64,000 bases of DNA from Flammeovirgaceae bacterium (GTDB taxonomy: Bacteria; Bacteroidota; Bacteroidia; Cytophagales; Cyclobacteriaceae). Positions within the stretch are counted from its first letter, which is position 1; every line of letters starts with the position of its first letter. The notes beneath the pieces are model-generated. The model did not search any database and was not told the origin of the DNA. It saw only the letters and a program-made list of their open reading frames with translations. The stretch lies in the NCBI GenBank assembly GCA_020635915.1, contig JACJYU010000002.1:372001-436000 (forward strand), read 5' to 3'. The position numbers and the translations under genes are program-made. Below are positions 17,542 to 25,201 of this stretch, in pieces.

Positions 17542-17679
17542 ATGAAAAAATTATTCTACACCCTCGTATTTGCCGCAGTGACCGCTTTCGCCATTTCATC
17601 CTGTACCGATGAAAACATCCGCCCGCAGGACGGGGGTGGTAGCACTTCAGGTGATCCATGTCAATGGGGTTGTAAATAA
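17542..17679 (+). CDS. 45-residue lipoprotein of the CTDENIRPQ family (module A)
   Basis: The frame is ATG at 17542 to TAA at 17677-17679, 45 residues. A hydrophobic signal (LFYTLVFAAVTAFAISS) ends in a lipobox, so Cys 21 should be lipidated. The mature part is CTDENIRPQ, then a Gly/Ser linker, then a terminal DPCQWGCK with a CxxxC. The first nine mature residues are identical to those of the four lipoproteins at 20513-21169, while the rest differs. It is divergent from the TPR kinase (169 nt between starts) and followed 18 nt later by another short exported peptide. No described family is recognised. Homology to module B is what makes this very short gene credible. Confidence 0.85.
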   Translation: MKKLFYTLVFAAVTAFAISSCTDENIRPQDGGGSTSGDPCQWGCK

Positions 17680-17697
17680 AAACCAAAACCCAAGGCC

Positions 17698-17874
17698 ATG
17701 AAAACAAAACTATTGTTGCTGCTGGCCGTCATTGCCACACTGTTTTCATTTGTGTTGCACACCGGCACGCCCCCATCGGAAGCCGAGAACCATGCGGCCA
17801 CCCTCAAAAGCGTACCGCATGACAAAAGCCTGATGCAACCGTTTGCCATGACAGACATAGGCCAGTTTGATTGA
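17698..17874 (+). CDS. 58-residue exported peptide, unknown (module A)
   Basis: ATG at 17698 to TGA at 17872-17874. The first 21 residues are a signal peptide or membrane anchor (LLLLLAVIATLFSFVLHTG). The remaining about 35 residues are polar and end in FAMTDIGQFD. It follows the tiny lipoprotein by 18 nt and is closed by an intrinsic terminator. A 55-residue exported peptide occupies the same place in module B but shares little sequence with it. Function unknown. Confidence 0.7.
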   Translation: MKTKLLLLLAVIATLFSFVLHTGTPPSEAENHAATLKSVPHDKSLMQPFAMTDIGQFD

Positions 17875-17898
17875 TCAGCACCTTGGGCTCGTCCTTCC

Positions 17899-17931
17899 AA
17901 CCCTCCCCGGAACCGGGGAGGGTTTTTATTT
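17899..17931 (+). terminator. Intrinsic terminator closing module A peptide genes
   Basis: AACCCTCCCCGG (17899-17910) pairs with CCGGGGAGGGTT (17913-17924), a GC-rich stem with a tight loop, followed by T-rich sequence. It ends the two-gene peptide transcript 25 nt after the stop codon. Confidence 0.9.
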
Positions 17932-18311
17932 TTATCCTTCCCCTTTGCCACACCACTCCTGGTTTGCCATTGTCCTGCTAATGGCAACCGGGCCTTTTTA
18001 CTGTCAATTCATTCCTAAGATACGACCAAAATCAAAATAATCCCCAAGTGAACGGTGCGCAAGGTACTATGGGCATTGGCCAAAAGGCAGGAACACAAAA
18101 TTTTCTTTTCCGCCCCACTGCCCCGGGGGCCACAAGGCCATGCAAGAAAAATCCTGAAAATGTCAAAAAAATAAAAAAACCGACATAATGAACACCTTTT
18201 CTTACATCATAAAATCCTGGGTTTTGAACTTTTATTAAAAAAAATTAAAGGGGTTTTTTAAAAAAATAAAGGGGCACAAAAGGCAAAATTGGCCGCCTTT
18301 GCCGGGCCTTG
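17932..18311. other. Gene-free stretch between the two modules
   Basis: About 380 nt lie between the module A terminator and the stop of the module B kinase. I see no credible coding frame. The right half (18150-18275) is very A/T-rich with runs such as AAAAAAATTAAAGGGG and a near-copy AAAAAAATAAAGGGG. There is no tRNA-like or terminator-grade hairpin with a U-run on the minus strand that I can support. Confidence 0.5.
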
Positions 18312-20351
18312 CTAACTGGCCACCGTCATCCTCGGCATGTCCTCAAGGCCGGCTTTGGCGAGGTGGGTGGAGATGGTAAGCTTGAAAATGGTAGGGTTGG
18401 AAGAGCGTGCCAGTACGATCCTCCCGCCCAGCCGGTTGGCGGCCAGTTGGGCCAGGAACAACCCCAGGCCTGTGCCGTGGACATCGCTGGCCACGTAAAA
18501 CAATTGGAATATCTTTTCCTTGGCCTGGTCGTTGATCCCCAGCCCATTGTCCTCCACCGCGATGGTAGTGGTACCGTGCGCTTGTTGCCAGGATACCTTG
18601 ATGTATTTTTCCTGTTTATGGGAGGCAAAATAATGGAACGCATTCTCCAGTAATTTGGTAAGCACGAACCCAATCAGGTTTTTGTCGGAATGCAGCGGCT
18701 TGTGCCAATCGCCCTTTTCAATGCGCAAGGATATGAGCGGAAAGTGGTTCAGGTTTTTAAAGGAGCCGTACACTTCGTCCACCAGGGCGCCCATGTCCAC
18801 CTCTTCTATGCAAATGGGAAGGTTGCGTATGCGGTTGGTTTCCATCAACTGGCTCAAGGTTTGGTTAAGCCCATGTGCGGTGGATTCTATTTTCCCTAGG
18901 TAGTCACGCACACGCAACGGCTCTTCATAATCCTGCTTGGCGATGTTGGTGAGGCCCATCAGGGTGGCGAGCGGGCCACGTATATCATGTGAAGCGCGGT
19001 ACACCAATTGGTCGTATTCCTGGGTCATTTGCATAAGGTCGGCATTGCTCTTTACCAGTTCCCCGGTACGCTTTTCAATTTCTTTTTCCAGGTTTTTTTT
19101 CATCCGATGGCTGATGCGGTAGTTGCGGTAGATCAGCAGGGTAACGATGACCAGCAGGACGGATATGATGCCGATCAGGGTGGAGACAAGGCGTGCCCTT
19201 TCAATCACGGTATCCTTCTGTTGGATGATGACCTCCGATTGCTTCCGTTGGGCATCCAACTGGATTTCCTTTAGGTTACTGGCCATTTGCTCATTGAAAA
19301 TCTCATCTTTGGTGGCGATGTATTTATTCTGAAATTCGACCACCTTGGTCAAATTGTTCATCTTTTCGTACAGCCTAATATTGGCCAGGTAGATGTCCCG
19401 CTTCAGGCGCCTGAGGTTCATGTCTTCGGCCAATTTCAATGCCCCGTCAAAATAATCCTGGGCCTGTGCATAGTCCCCCTTATCAAATTGATATAAACCA
19501 AAATGGTATAAGCTGAAGGCGATGACTTTTTTGTTTTCGGATTTTTTGGCCCAATGATACCCTTTCATTAAATAATCGTATGCCAGGGCCAACTTGTCTT
19601 TCTTAAAATAGGCATAGCCCAAATCAAAGTATAAGTCCGCCAACAGGTAGCCATCACATCCCTCCGAACATTTGGATTCAACCTCTTTTAAGAGTTGAAT
19701 GGCCTCGTCATACCTTGCCTGCTCATTATAAATCAAGGCAATGTTCATTAAACTTATGTCCAGGGATTTAAGATCCAACTCCCTTTTTATTTTAACCGCG
19801 GCATTTAGGTTTTCAAGGGCCTCCGTATTGTTTCGCATATAATAAAAAACAAGGCCGATGTTATTTAACGCAAAAGCCTCGTCCTTTTTTGAACCAATGG
19901 CTACGGCCTTCTCCAAGGACAAATTGTAATACCCCAGGGCACTGTCATAAACATCAAGGTTTTCGTACAGGCGCCCAAAATCATTGGCCAGGTAAACCAG
20001 CAACTTATCCTGGGAGGCCTTTTTGGCCACCTCAATACCTTTGTAGTAATAGAATTTTGAAGAGTCAAATTCCTCCAGTTTATGAAATACCAGGCCTAGT
20101 GCCCGGCAGGCCTTGGCCGTGAAATCGGGGTGCTTGTATTTTTCGCTTAGCACCAGTGCCCTCAGGGCGTATTCCCTGGCTTTATCAAAATCGTTGTCTT
20201 TGTAATGGGCCCTGAACCATTCATAATAAAGACTGTCCTGGGCTGCAGCCCCAACGGTTTTCAGGTCGTCCATTATGCCCTTGGGGGCAGGTTGGGCCAT
20301 CAGGGCAATAGGGCCCAGGCACAGGATAAAAAAAACAAATGGATAACGCAC
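18312..20351 (-). CDS. TPR-domain sensor histidine kinase (module B), no receiver domain
   Basis: The open frame begins at an ATG at 20417 (701 residues). A GTG at 20351 gives a cleaner signal peptide (RYPFVFFILCLGPIALMAQ) and 679 residues, and I prefer it. Numbers below count from 20417. TPR units span about 60-370 (for example NNIGLVFYYMRNNTEALENL, MNIALIYNEQARYDEAIQLL), one TM lies at 411-430, then a coiled coil, HisKA with His 477 in SHDIRGPLATL, N box KLLENAFHYF, and G boxes DNGLGI and GTGLGLFL. CSEGC at 250-254 aligns with CEDEC of the module A kinase. No receiver domain or response regulator is near. It is divergent from four tandem lipoprotein genes. It is a paralogue of the kinase at 15210, clearly diverged. 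Confidence 0.92.
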   Translation of the reverse strand: MRYPFVFFILCLGPIALMAQPAPKGIMDDLKTVGAAAQDSLYYEWFRAHYKDNDFDKAREYALRALVLSEKYKHPDFTAKACRALGLVFHKLEEFDSSKFYYYKGIEVAKKASQDKLLVYLANDFGRLYENLDVYDSALGYYNLSLEKAVAIGSKKDEAFALNNIGLVFYYMRNNTEALENLNAAVKIKRELDLKSLDISLMNIALIYNEQARYDEAIQLLKEVESKCSEGCDGYLLADLYFDLGYAYFKKDKLALAYDYLMKGYHWAKKSENKKVIAFSLYHFGLYQFDKGDYAQAQDYFDGALKLAEDMNLRRLKRDIYLANIRLYEKMNNLTKVVEFQNKYIATKDEIFNEQMASNLKEIQLDAQRKQSEVIIQQKDTVIERARLVSTLIGIISVLLVIVTLLIYRNYRISHRMKKNLEKEIEKRTGELVKSNADLMQMTQEYDQLVYRASHDIRGPLATLMGLTNIAKQDYEEPLRVRDYLGKIESTAHGLNQTLSQLMETNRIRNLPICIEEVDMGALVDEVYGSFKNLNHFPLISLRIEKGDWHKPLHSDKNLIGFVLTKLLENAFHYFASHKQEKYIKVSWQQAHGTTTIAVEDNGLGINDQAKEKIFQLFYVASDVHGTGLGLFLAQLAANRLGGRIVLARSSNPTIFKLTISTHLAKAGLEDMPRMTVAS

Positions 20352-20512
20352 GTATTTAATGATGTCTTTGCTACAAGAATGGTGGGCGTTTATGCTATAG
20401 TTTTGGTCAATAAACAAGACGGTAAATTTTCATGGTCAATGCAAAGATCAGAAATTTTACTTAAAGTAGTAGTTTAAATGTAATATTCAAAAAACCTAAA
20501 ACCATTAATCTT

Positions 20513-20632
20513 ATGAAAAAGTTAATCTACGTGACACTATTCATGATCATCACCGGGCTGGCCACTTCCTGCACGGACGAGAACATCAGGCCCCAGACCG
20601 GAAATGGCACACAGGACGTACAAGACGTATAG
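20513..20632 (+). CDS. 39-residue CTDENIRPQ lipoprotein, copy 1 (module B)
   Basis: ATG at 20513 to TAG at 20630-20632. The signal is MKKLIYVTLFMIITGLATS with the lipobox before Cys 20, and the mature peptide is CTDENIRPQTGNGTQDVQDV. The signal part differs from copies 2-4 at several residues, but the mature part is identical. It is divergent from the TPR kinase (161 nt from the preferred GTG start). Confidence 0.85.
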   Translation: MKKLIYVTLFMIITGLATSCTDENIRPQTGNGTQDVQDV

Positions 20633-20692
20633 GCCTGTTTGATCGCCTTTGGACGTTAAACAAATTCTATAAACACATTAAACAACAATCCC

Positions 20693-20812
20693 ATGAAAAA
20701 CGTAATCTATGTGATCCTCTTCGTTATCATCACCGGACTGGCCGCTTCCTGCACGGACGAGAACATCAGGCCCCAGACCGGAAATGGCACACAGGACGTA
20801 CAAGACGTATAG
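20693..20812 (+). CDS. 39-residue CTDENIRPQ lipoprotein, copy 2 (module B)
   Basis: ATG at 20693 to TAG ending at 20812. Signal MKNVIYVILFVIITGLAAS, then lipidated Cys 20 and the same 20-residue mature sequence as copy 1. The mature-region DNA is identical to copy 1. Confidence 0.85.
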   Translation: MKNVIYVILFVIITGLAASCTDENIRPQTGNGTQDVQDV

Positions 20813-20870
20813 GCTATTGATGACCACTGAATTTTAAAAAAAATCATAACTACACTAAAATAACAATCCC

Positions 20871-20990
20871 ATGAAAAACGCAATCTATGTGATCCTCTTC
20901 GTTATCATCACCGGACTGGCCGCTTCCTGCACGGACGAGAACATCAGGCCACAAACAGGAAATGGCACACAGGACGTACAAGACGTATAG
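20871..20990 (+). CDS. 39-residue CTDENIRPQ lipoprotein, copy 3 (module B)
   Basis: ATG at 20871 to TAG ending at 20990. The signal differs from copy 2 by one residue (Val 4 to Ala). The mature peptide is identical, although three adjacent codons differ (CCC CAG ACC become CCA CAA ACA), all synonymous. Confidence 0.85.
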   Translation: MKNAIYVILFVIITGLAASCTDENIRPQTGNGTQDVQDV

Positions 20991-21049
20991 GCTATTGATG
21001 GCCACTGAATTTTAAAAAAAATCATAAACTACACTAAAATAACAATCCC

Positions 21050-21169
21050 ATGAAAAACGTAATCTATGTGATCCTCTTCGTTATCATCACCGGACTGGCT
21101 TCTTCCTGCACGGACGAGAACATCAGGCCCCAGACCGGAAATGGCACACAGGACGTACAGGATGTGTAA
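21050..21169 (+). CDS. 39-residue CTDENIRPQ lipoprotein, copy 4 (module B)
   Basis: ATG at 21050 to TAA ending at 21169. The signal has Ser instead of Ala at position 18. The mature peptide is identical; its last codons CAA GAC GTA TAG are CAG GAT GTG TAA here, again synonymous. It precedes the 55-residue peptide by 22 nt. Confidence 0.85.
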   Translation: MKNVIYVILFVIITGLASSCTDENIRPQTGNGTQDVQDV

Positions 21170-21191
21170 ACCCTGATTCAGCTATAATCGC

Positions 21192-21359
21192 ATGAAAAAA
21201 TTAGCTTTCATATTATTATCCGCGGCCGCTGTCACCACTTTTGGTTTCATCTCCTACGATTCCCAACCGGAAAAAAACCAGGGCGACAAAAACCAAAAAA
21301 TGGTCATCAAAGGGTTTGAGAAATCGGGGTACAGCGAATCCAACACAGCCAGCCTCTGA
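21192..21359 (+). CDS. 55-residue exported peptide, unknown (module B)
   Basis: ATG at 21192 to TGA at 21357-21359. A signal or anchor (KKLAFILLSAAAVTTFGFIS) is followed by a polar, Lys/Asn/Gln-rich stretch and ends in SGYSESNTASL. It is the last gene before a terminator, the same position as the 58-residue peptide of module A. Sequence similarity between the two is limited to the signal type. Function unknown. Confidence 0.7.
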   Translation: MKKLAFILLSAAAVTTFGFISYDSQPEKNQGDKNQKMVIKGFEKSGYSESNTASL

Positions 21360-21380
21360 TATTCAATAATTGCTGTAGCC

Positions 21381-21412
21381 AAAGGCAATCCAAACCGGGT
21401 TGCCTTTTTTTT
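21381..21412 (+). terminator. Intrinsic terminator closing module B peptide genes
   Basis: AAAGGCAATCC (21381-21391) pairs with GGGTTGCCTTT (21397-21407, one G-U) around a 5-nt loop, followed by an uninterrupted T-run. It also lies just past the sppA stop on the other strand. Confidence 0.85.
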
Positions 21413-21431
21413 CCCCCGCCTTTTGGTTTTG

Positions 21432-23174
21432 CTAGCGCACCTTAAGTTCGTAAGGGACGCGCGCCTGCACGCCCTGGTAGCGTTTTACCTTTTCCCATTT
21501 TTGATAGAAAGGGTACGCCTCGTCCATCCCATTTTTTAGTACACGGGATTTGATTTCACCTTCCCAATCGCTGGTAAGCTGCTCCAAAAAACTTTTGGGC
21601 TGTGGATAGTAGCGGGTGCGGTAGTCCCCGCTAATATGGGCTTTGGCAGCCGCCAACTCCACGGCATCATTATATCCCCCCAACACATCCACCAGCCCGT
21701 TGCCTTTTGCCTGTGCCCCGGTCCATACCCTGCCGGACGCAATTTTCTTGATCTCGTCCTGGGCCATGTGCCGTCCTTCAGCGGCCTTGCGCGTAAAAAT
21801 TTCATACACTTCATCCGTTTGCTTTTGCCAAATGGCCTTTTCCAAGTCGGAAAGGGGCCGGGTAACGGTGAGGCCGCCCACCTCACCGGTCTTCACCTCA
21901 TCGGTGGTGACGCCCAATTTGTTTTGAAGAAAACCACTCAGGTCAAAGATCACGCTAAACACCCCGATAGACCCGGTAATGGTGGTAGGCTGGGCCACTA
22001 TGGTATCGCAGGCCATTGCCATATAGTACCCCCCGGAAGCCGCCAGGTCCGACATGGAGGCGATTACAGGTTTTTCCTTTGTGGCCAATACTATTTCCCT
22101 CCACATTTCGTCCCCGGCCTGGTACACGCCACCGGGGCTGTTGATGCGCATCACAATGGCTTTTACCCTGTCATTGGCGCGGGCTTTCCTGAGTTCCTTT
22201 ACAATCGTGGCCGACCCCACCACACCATTTTCGGCCTTGCCCGGCATGATTTCGCCATCGGCAATAATCACCGCTATTTCGTTGCGTGAGGTGGAGGGGG
22301 GCATGCTTTTTCGGTAGGTATTATACCGCATGAACGCAATGTCTTCGTCCTCGCCCAGGCCCAGCCGGCCCCGTATTTCCGCCCTCACCTGGTCTTCGTA
22401 ATAAAGGGAGTCCACCAGCCCGTAGGATACCGCCTCCCCTGCGGTGCGTACCGCCATCTTGTCCGACAATTCCCTCAGCCTTTCTTTCGGGATTTTCCTC
22501 GGGCCGGATATTTTTGTCAGCATTTCGTCATATATCCCGTTGACCATAGCGTTCAGTTGCAGGCGGTTTTCATCACTAAGGTCTTGCCTGATGAAGGGCT
22601 CCACCGCACTTTTGAAGTCCCCTACCCTGAAAACCTGGGGTTTTATTTCAAGCTTGTCCAGCAGTCCTTTATAAAACACCACATCCACGGAAAGCCCGTT
22701 TAGCTCAAGTTGTCCGGAAGGGTTCATATACACCTTGTCGGCCACGCTGGCCAGGTAATAGGCACCTTCGGTATAGGCGGGCGCATAGGCAACCACCCAT
22801 TTGCCGGAGCTTTTAAAATCCATAAGGGATTGCCTTACCTCCTCAATGGTGGCCATTCCCGCCAACAAGGAACCTGTGTTCAGGTATATGCCCTTTACCT
22901 TAGCATCGGCTTTTGCCGAGGCAATGGCCTCCTTCAACTGAAGCAGGCCAATGGGCTGGAGCCCTCCTGGTATTATTTGGTTCAGGGGGTCCTCTACGGC
23001 CTGCTCCACTATCGGGGCCTCCAAATCCAGGTACAATACCGTGCCCTCGCCTACCGTTACCTTACTTCCACTTGAAATGATGTAGGAGAAAACCATTCCA
23101 CCCAGCAGGAAGGCCAGGAGTATGGCAACCAGGGAACCCAGGCAAGAGGCAAAGAAATTTTTGAAAAAACCCAT
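21432..23174 (-). CDS. sppA: Signal peptide peptidase SppA, 67-kDa type
   Basis: The protein has 580 residues. An N-terminal membrane anchor (SLVAILLAFLLGGMVFSYII) is followed by two tandem ClpP-like S49 domains, the long double-domain form. The catalytic Lys is expected in the first repeat (VVAYAPAYTEGAYYLASVADKV). The catalytic Ser lies in the second (MSDLAASGGYYMAMACDTIV, followed by TTITGSIGVF). It degrades signal peptides left in the inner membrane. It is convergent with the module B peptide genes and divergent from folK. Confidence 0.96.
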   Translation of the reverse strand: MGFFKNFFASCLGSLVAILLAFLLGGMVFSYIISSGSKVTVGEGTVLYLDLEAPIVEQAVEDPLNQIIPGGLQPIGLLQLKEAIASAKADAKVKGIYLNTGSLLAGMATIEEVRQSLMDFKSSGKWVVAYAPAYTEGAYYLASVADKVYMNPSGQLELNGLSVDVVFYKGLLDKLEIKPQVFRVGDFKSAVEPFIRQDLSDENRLQLNAMVNGIYDEMLTKISGPRKIPKERLRELSDKMAVRTAGEAVSYGLVDSLYYEDQVRAEIRGRLGLGEDEDIAFMRYNTYRKSMPPSTSRNEIAVIIADGEIMPGKAENGVVGSATIVKELRKARANDRVKAIVMRINSPGGVYQAGDEMWREIVLATKEKPVIASMSDLAASGGYYMAMACDTIVAQPTTITGSIGVFSVIFDLSGFLQNKLGVTTDEVKTGEVGGLTVTRPLSDLEKAIWQKQTDEVYEIFTRKAAEGRHMAQDEIKKIASGRVWTGAQAKGNGLVDVLGGYNDAVELAAAKAHISGDYRTRYYPQPKSFLEQLTSDWEGEIKSRVLKNGMDEAYPFYQKWEKVKRYQGVQARVPYELKVR

Positions 23175-23281
23175 AAATCAATTTTCTTTTTTGGGCTACA
23201 AACTTAGCTAAAGCAGGCCAGTATCTGCTACCGCCTGCAGGTAATCCAATCCAAAAATAACCCTAACCTTTGTGGAATTGC

Positions 23282-23289
23282 TATTTTTG
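23282..23289 (+). promoter_or_regulatory. Candidate -7 element upstream of folK
   Basis: TATTTTTG fits TAnnTTTG and ends 19 nt before the chosen folK start at 23309. No convincing -33 partner at the usual distance was seen. Confidence 0.4.
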
Positions 23290-23308
23290 CCCTGGCTTGT
23301 ACGGCAAT

Positions 23309-23800
23309 ATGCTTAAAACCACTTACCTCCTGCTGGGGACCAACCTGGGCGACCGCAACGAAAACCTGGCAGTGGCACGCAGGCATGTTGAAAAAAAAAT
23401 TGGCAGTATCCCTGCCTTGTCACAGGTTTACGAAACCGCGGCATGGGGAAAGGAAGGCCAACCGGCTTTCCTCAACCAGGTGGCCATGGTAAAAACAAAC
23501 TCCAGCCCCCATGCACTGCTGGAAGGGCTTCAAAAGATTGAAACACTGATGGGAAGGGAACGAAAGGAAAAATGGGGGCCCCGCATCATCGACCTGGACA
23601 TCCTGTTTTATGAAAATGAAATAATCCATGACGAGTGCCTGACCGTGCCCCACCCCGGCATTCCATGGCGAAGGTTCACATTGCTGCCCTTGCATGACAT
23701 CGCGCCAAATTGGGTGCACCCCGTTTTAAACAAAACGATCGGGCAGTTACTGGCCGAGTGCCCCGACAAACTCCCGGCAAAACCCTATACGGCACCTTAG
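23309..23800 (+). CDS. folK: 6-hydroxymethyl-7,8-dihydropterin pyrophosphokinase
   Basis: From the ATG at 23309 the protein has 163 residues; 13 more in-frame residues upstream do not fit the family. It transfers pyrophosphate from ATP to hydroxymethyldihydropterin in folate synthesis. Motifs: TYLLLGTNLGDRNENL at the start, QVYETAAWGKEGQPAFLNQV, and the signature WGPRIIDLDILFYENE with VPHPGIPWRRFTLLPLHDI. It is convergent with fabD, with 9 nt between the stop codons. Confidence 0.96.
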   Translation: MLKTTYLLLGTNLGDRNENLAVARRHVEKKIGSIPALSQVYETAAWGKEGQPAFLNQVAMVKTNSSPHALLEGLQKIETLMGRERKEKWGPRIIDLDILFYENEIIHDECLTVPHPGIPWRRFTLLPLHDIAPNWVHPVLNKTIGQLLAECPDKLPAKPYTAP

Positions 23801-23809
23801 GCACATTGG

Positions 23810-24679
23810 CTAAAGGCTCCTGGCCTCCACCTCAGGGGAAATTTTTTTTACCAACCCCTGCAATACCTTGCCAGGGCCGCATTCGATAAACGCTGTGGCG
23901 CCATCTTTTACCATGTTCCTGACGGATTGGGCAAACCTTACCGGGGCGGTCAATTGTGCATTCAGGTTGTCCTTGATCGTTCCTACATCGGTTGACGGTA
24001 ATGCGTTTACATTTTGATAAACAGGGCAAATGGGCTTGTTAAAGTTTGTGGCATCGATGGCCGCGGCCAGTTCCTCACGGGCGGGTTCCATCAGTGGCGA
24101 ATGGAACGCGCCACCCACCTGCAGGGGCAGTGCGCGCTTGGCCCCTGCGGCTTTTAATTTTTCACAGGCTATTTCTATCCCCTTCATCGATCCGGATATC
24201 ACCAACTGGCCCGGGCAATTATAATTGGCGGCCACTACCACTTCATCAATGCCCGCACACACTTCTTCCACCACCGCATCATCAAGGCCCAATATGGCCG
24301 CCATCGTGGACGGGTTGATTTCACAGGCCCTTTGCATGGCCTGTGCGCGTTTGGCCACCAACTTGAGCCCGTCCTCAAAAGAAAGGGTACGATTGGCCAC
24401 CAGGGCGGAAAACTCCCCCAGGGAATGGCCAGCAACCATATCGGGGTTGAAGTCCTGCGCAGCCTTGGCCACGGCCACGGAATGAAGGAATATGGCAGGC
24501 TGCGTGACGCGGGTTTGTTTCAGTTCATCGGCAGTGCCCCCAAACATGATGTCGGTAATATGGAAGTCAAGGATTTTGTTAGCTTCGTCAAAAATATTCC
24601 TGACCGATGTGTTTTCATAAAGGTCTTTGCCCATGCCCACAAACTGTGCCCCCTGTCCCGGAAAAATATACGCGTTCAT
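23810..24679 (-). CDS. fabD: Malonyl-CoA:acyl carrier protein transacylase
   Basis: The protein has 289 residues. It begins with YIFPGQGAQFVGMGKDLYE. The nucleophile elbow is VAGHSLGEFSAL with the active-site Ser near residue 92, and the catalytic His is in GGAFHSPLM. It loads malonyl groups on ACP for fatty-acid elongation, a companion of fabH, accB and accC found later in the window. It lies 90 nt downstream of the DCC-family gene. Confidence 0.97.
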   Translation of the reverse strand: MNAYIFPGQGAQFVGMGKDLYENTSVRNIFDEANKILDFHITDIMFGGTADELKQTRVTQPAIFLHSVAVAKAAQDFNPDMVAGHSLGEFSALVANRTLSFEDGLKLVAKRAQAMQRACEINPSTMAAILGLDDAVVEEVCAGIDEVVVAANYNCPGQLVISGSMKGIEIACEKLKAAGAKRALPLQVGGAFHSPLMEPAREELAAAIDATNFNKPICPVYQNVNALPSTDVGTIKDNLNAQLTAPVRFAQSVRNMVKDGATAFIECGPGKVLQGLVKKISPEVEARSL

Positions 24680-24769
24680 ATTTTGTCGCTGTTTACTTTT
24701 AAGTATGCATTGTTATGGCCACCTGCCCTGCAAAATGGCCCAGGTGTCAAGGTAAAAATAATTTCAAAA

Positions 24770-25201
24770 TTAAGAAACCGGGGCCTCGTCCAGAAAGCGT
24801 GCTTTTAGGGAAGGTGACGGGACCATGCATTTGTCCTGTCGCCCAAACCATCGGTACCGGTTTTTGGCCACCCCATTGTAAACCCAATCACGAAGGAAGG
24901 TGGGGATTACCTTCAGGAGGTACAAGGCCGGTAAAAAACCACCCAGCTTCCTGGCTATCTCAAGCACGGCATTGCTCCGTTGGTAAAGGCGGTCCCCTTT
25001 TATCAGCGCCAGGGTGTTTAATGCCATCGGGGGTATCCCAAACTTGCGCAACTGGGCCTGCCCGTATGGCGATTGCAGTGGCGCAAAATAAAATTGGGCG
25101 CGACTGTCATGCCTGATTATAAATTGGACCGAACCATTGCAGAGGTTGCATGCCCCATCAAACAATACGACAGCATTGACTACCGTACCAGGTGCACCCA
25201 T
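24770..25201 (-). CDS. DCC-family thiol-disulfide oxidoreductase-like protein (DUF393)
   Basis: The protein has 143 residues. The family hallmark DxxCxxC appears as FDGACNLCNGSVQFI, followed by RAQFYFAPLQSPYGQAQLRKFGI and a C-terminal half with LLKVIPTFLRDWVYNGVAKNRYRWFG. These small proteins are predicted thiol-disulfide oxidoreductases; their biological role is not settled. The start overlaps the last 22 nt of the upstream large secreted-protein gene, so the two may be translationally coupled, though no functional link is evident. Confidence 0.9.
   Translation of the reverse strand: MGAPGTVVNAVVLFDGACNLCNGSVQFIIRHDSRAQFYFAPLQSPYGQAQLRKFGIPPMALNTLALIKGDRLYQRSNAVLEIARKLGGFLPALYLLKVIPTFLRDWVYNGVAKNRYRWFGRQDKCMVPSPSLKARFLDEAPVS

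Larger units (their letters stand above)
20513..21169 (+). repeat. Four tandem copies of a ~179-bp gene unit
   Basis: Start codons at 20513, 20693, 20871 and 21050 give periods of 180, 178 and 179 nt. Copies 2-4 are nearly identical including the spacer (for example CACTGAATTTTAAAAAAAAT and ACACTAAAATAACAATCCC before each ATG). The spacer between copies 1 and 2 is diverged. This is a recent local amplification of a complete small gene with its leader. Confidence 0.95.

Noticed and set aside
20513..21169. Regular ~179-bp repeats considered as a CRISPR array
   Set aside because: Units are too long, are nearly identical throughout with no unique spacers, and each encodes the same lipoprotein; no cas genes are present.
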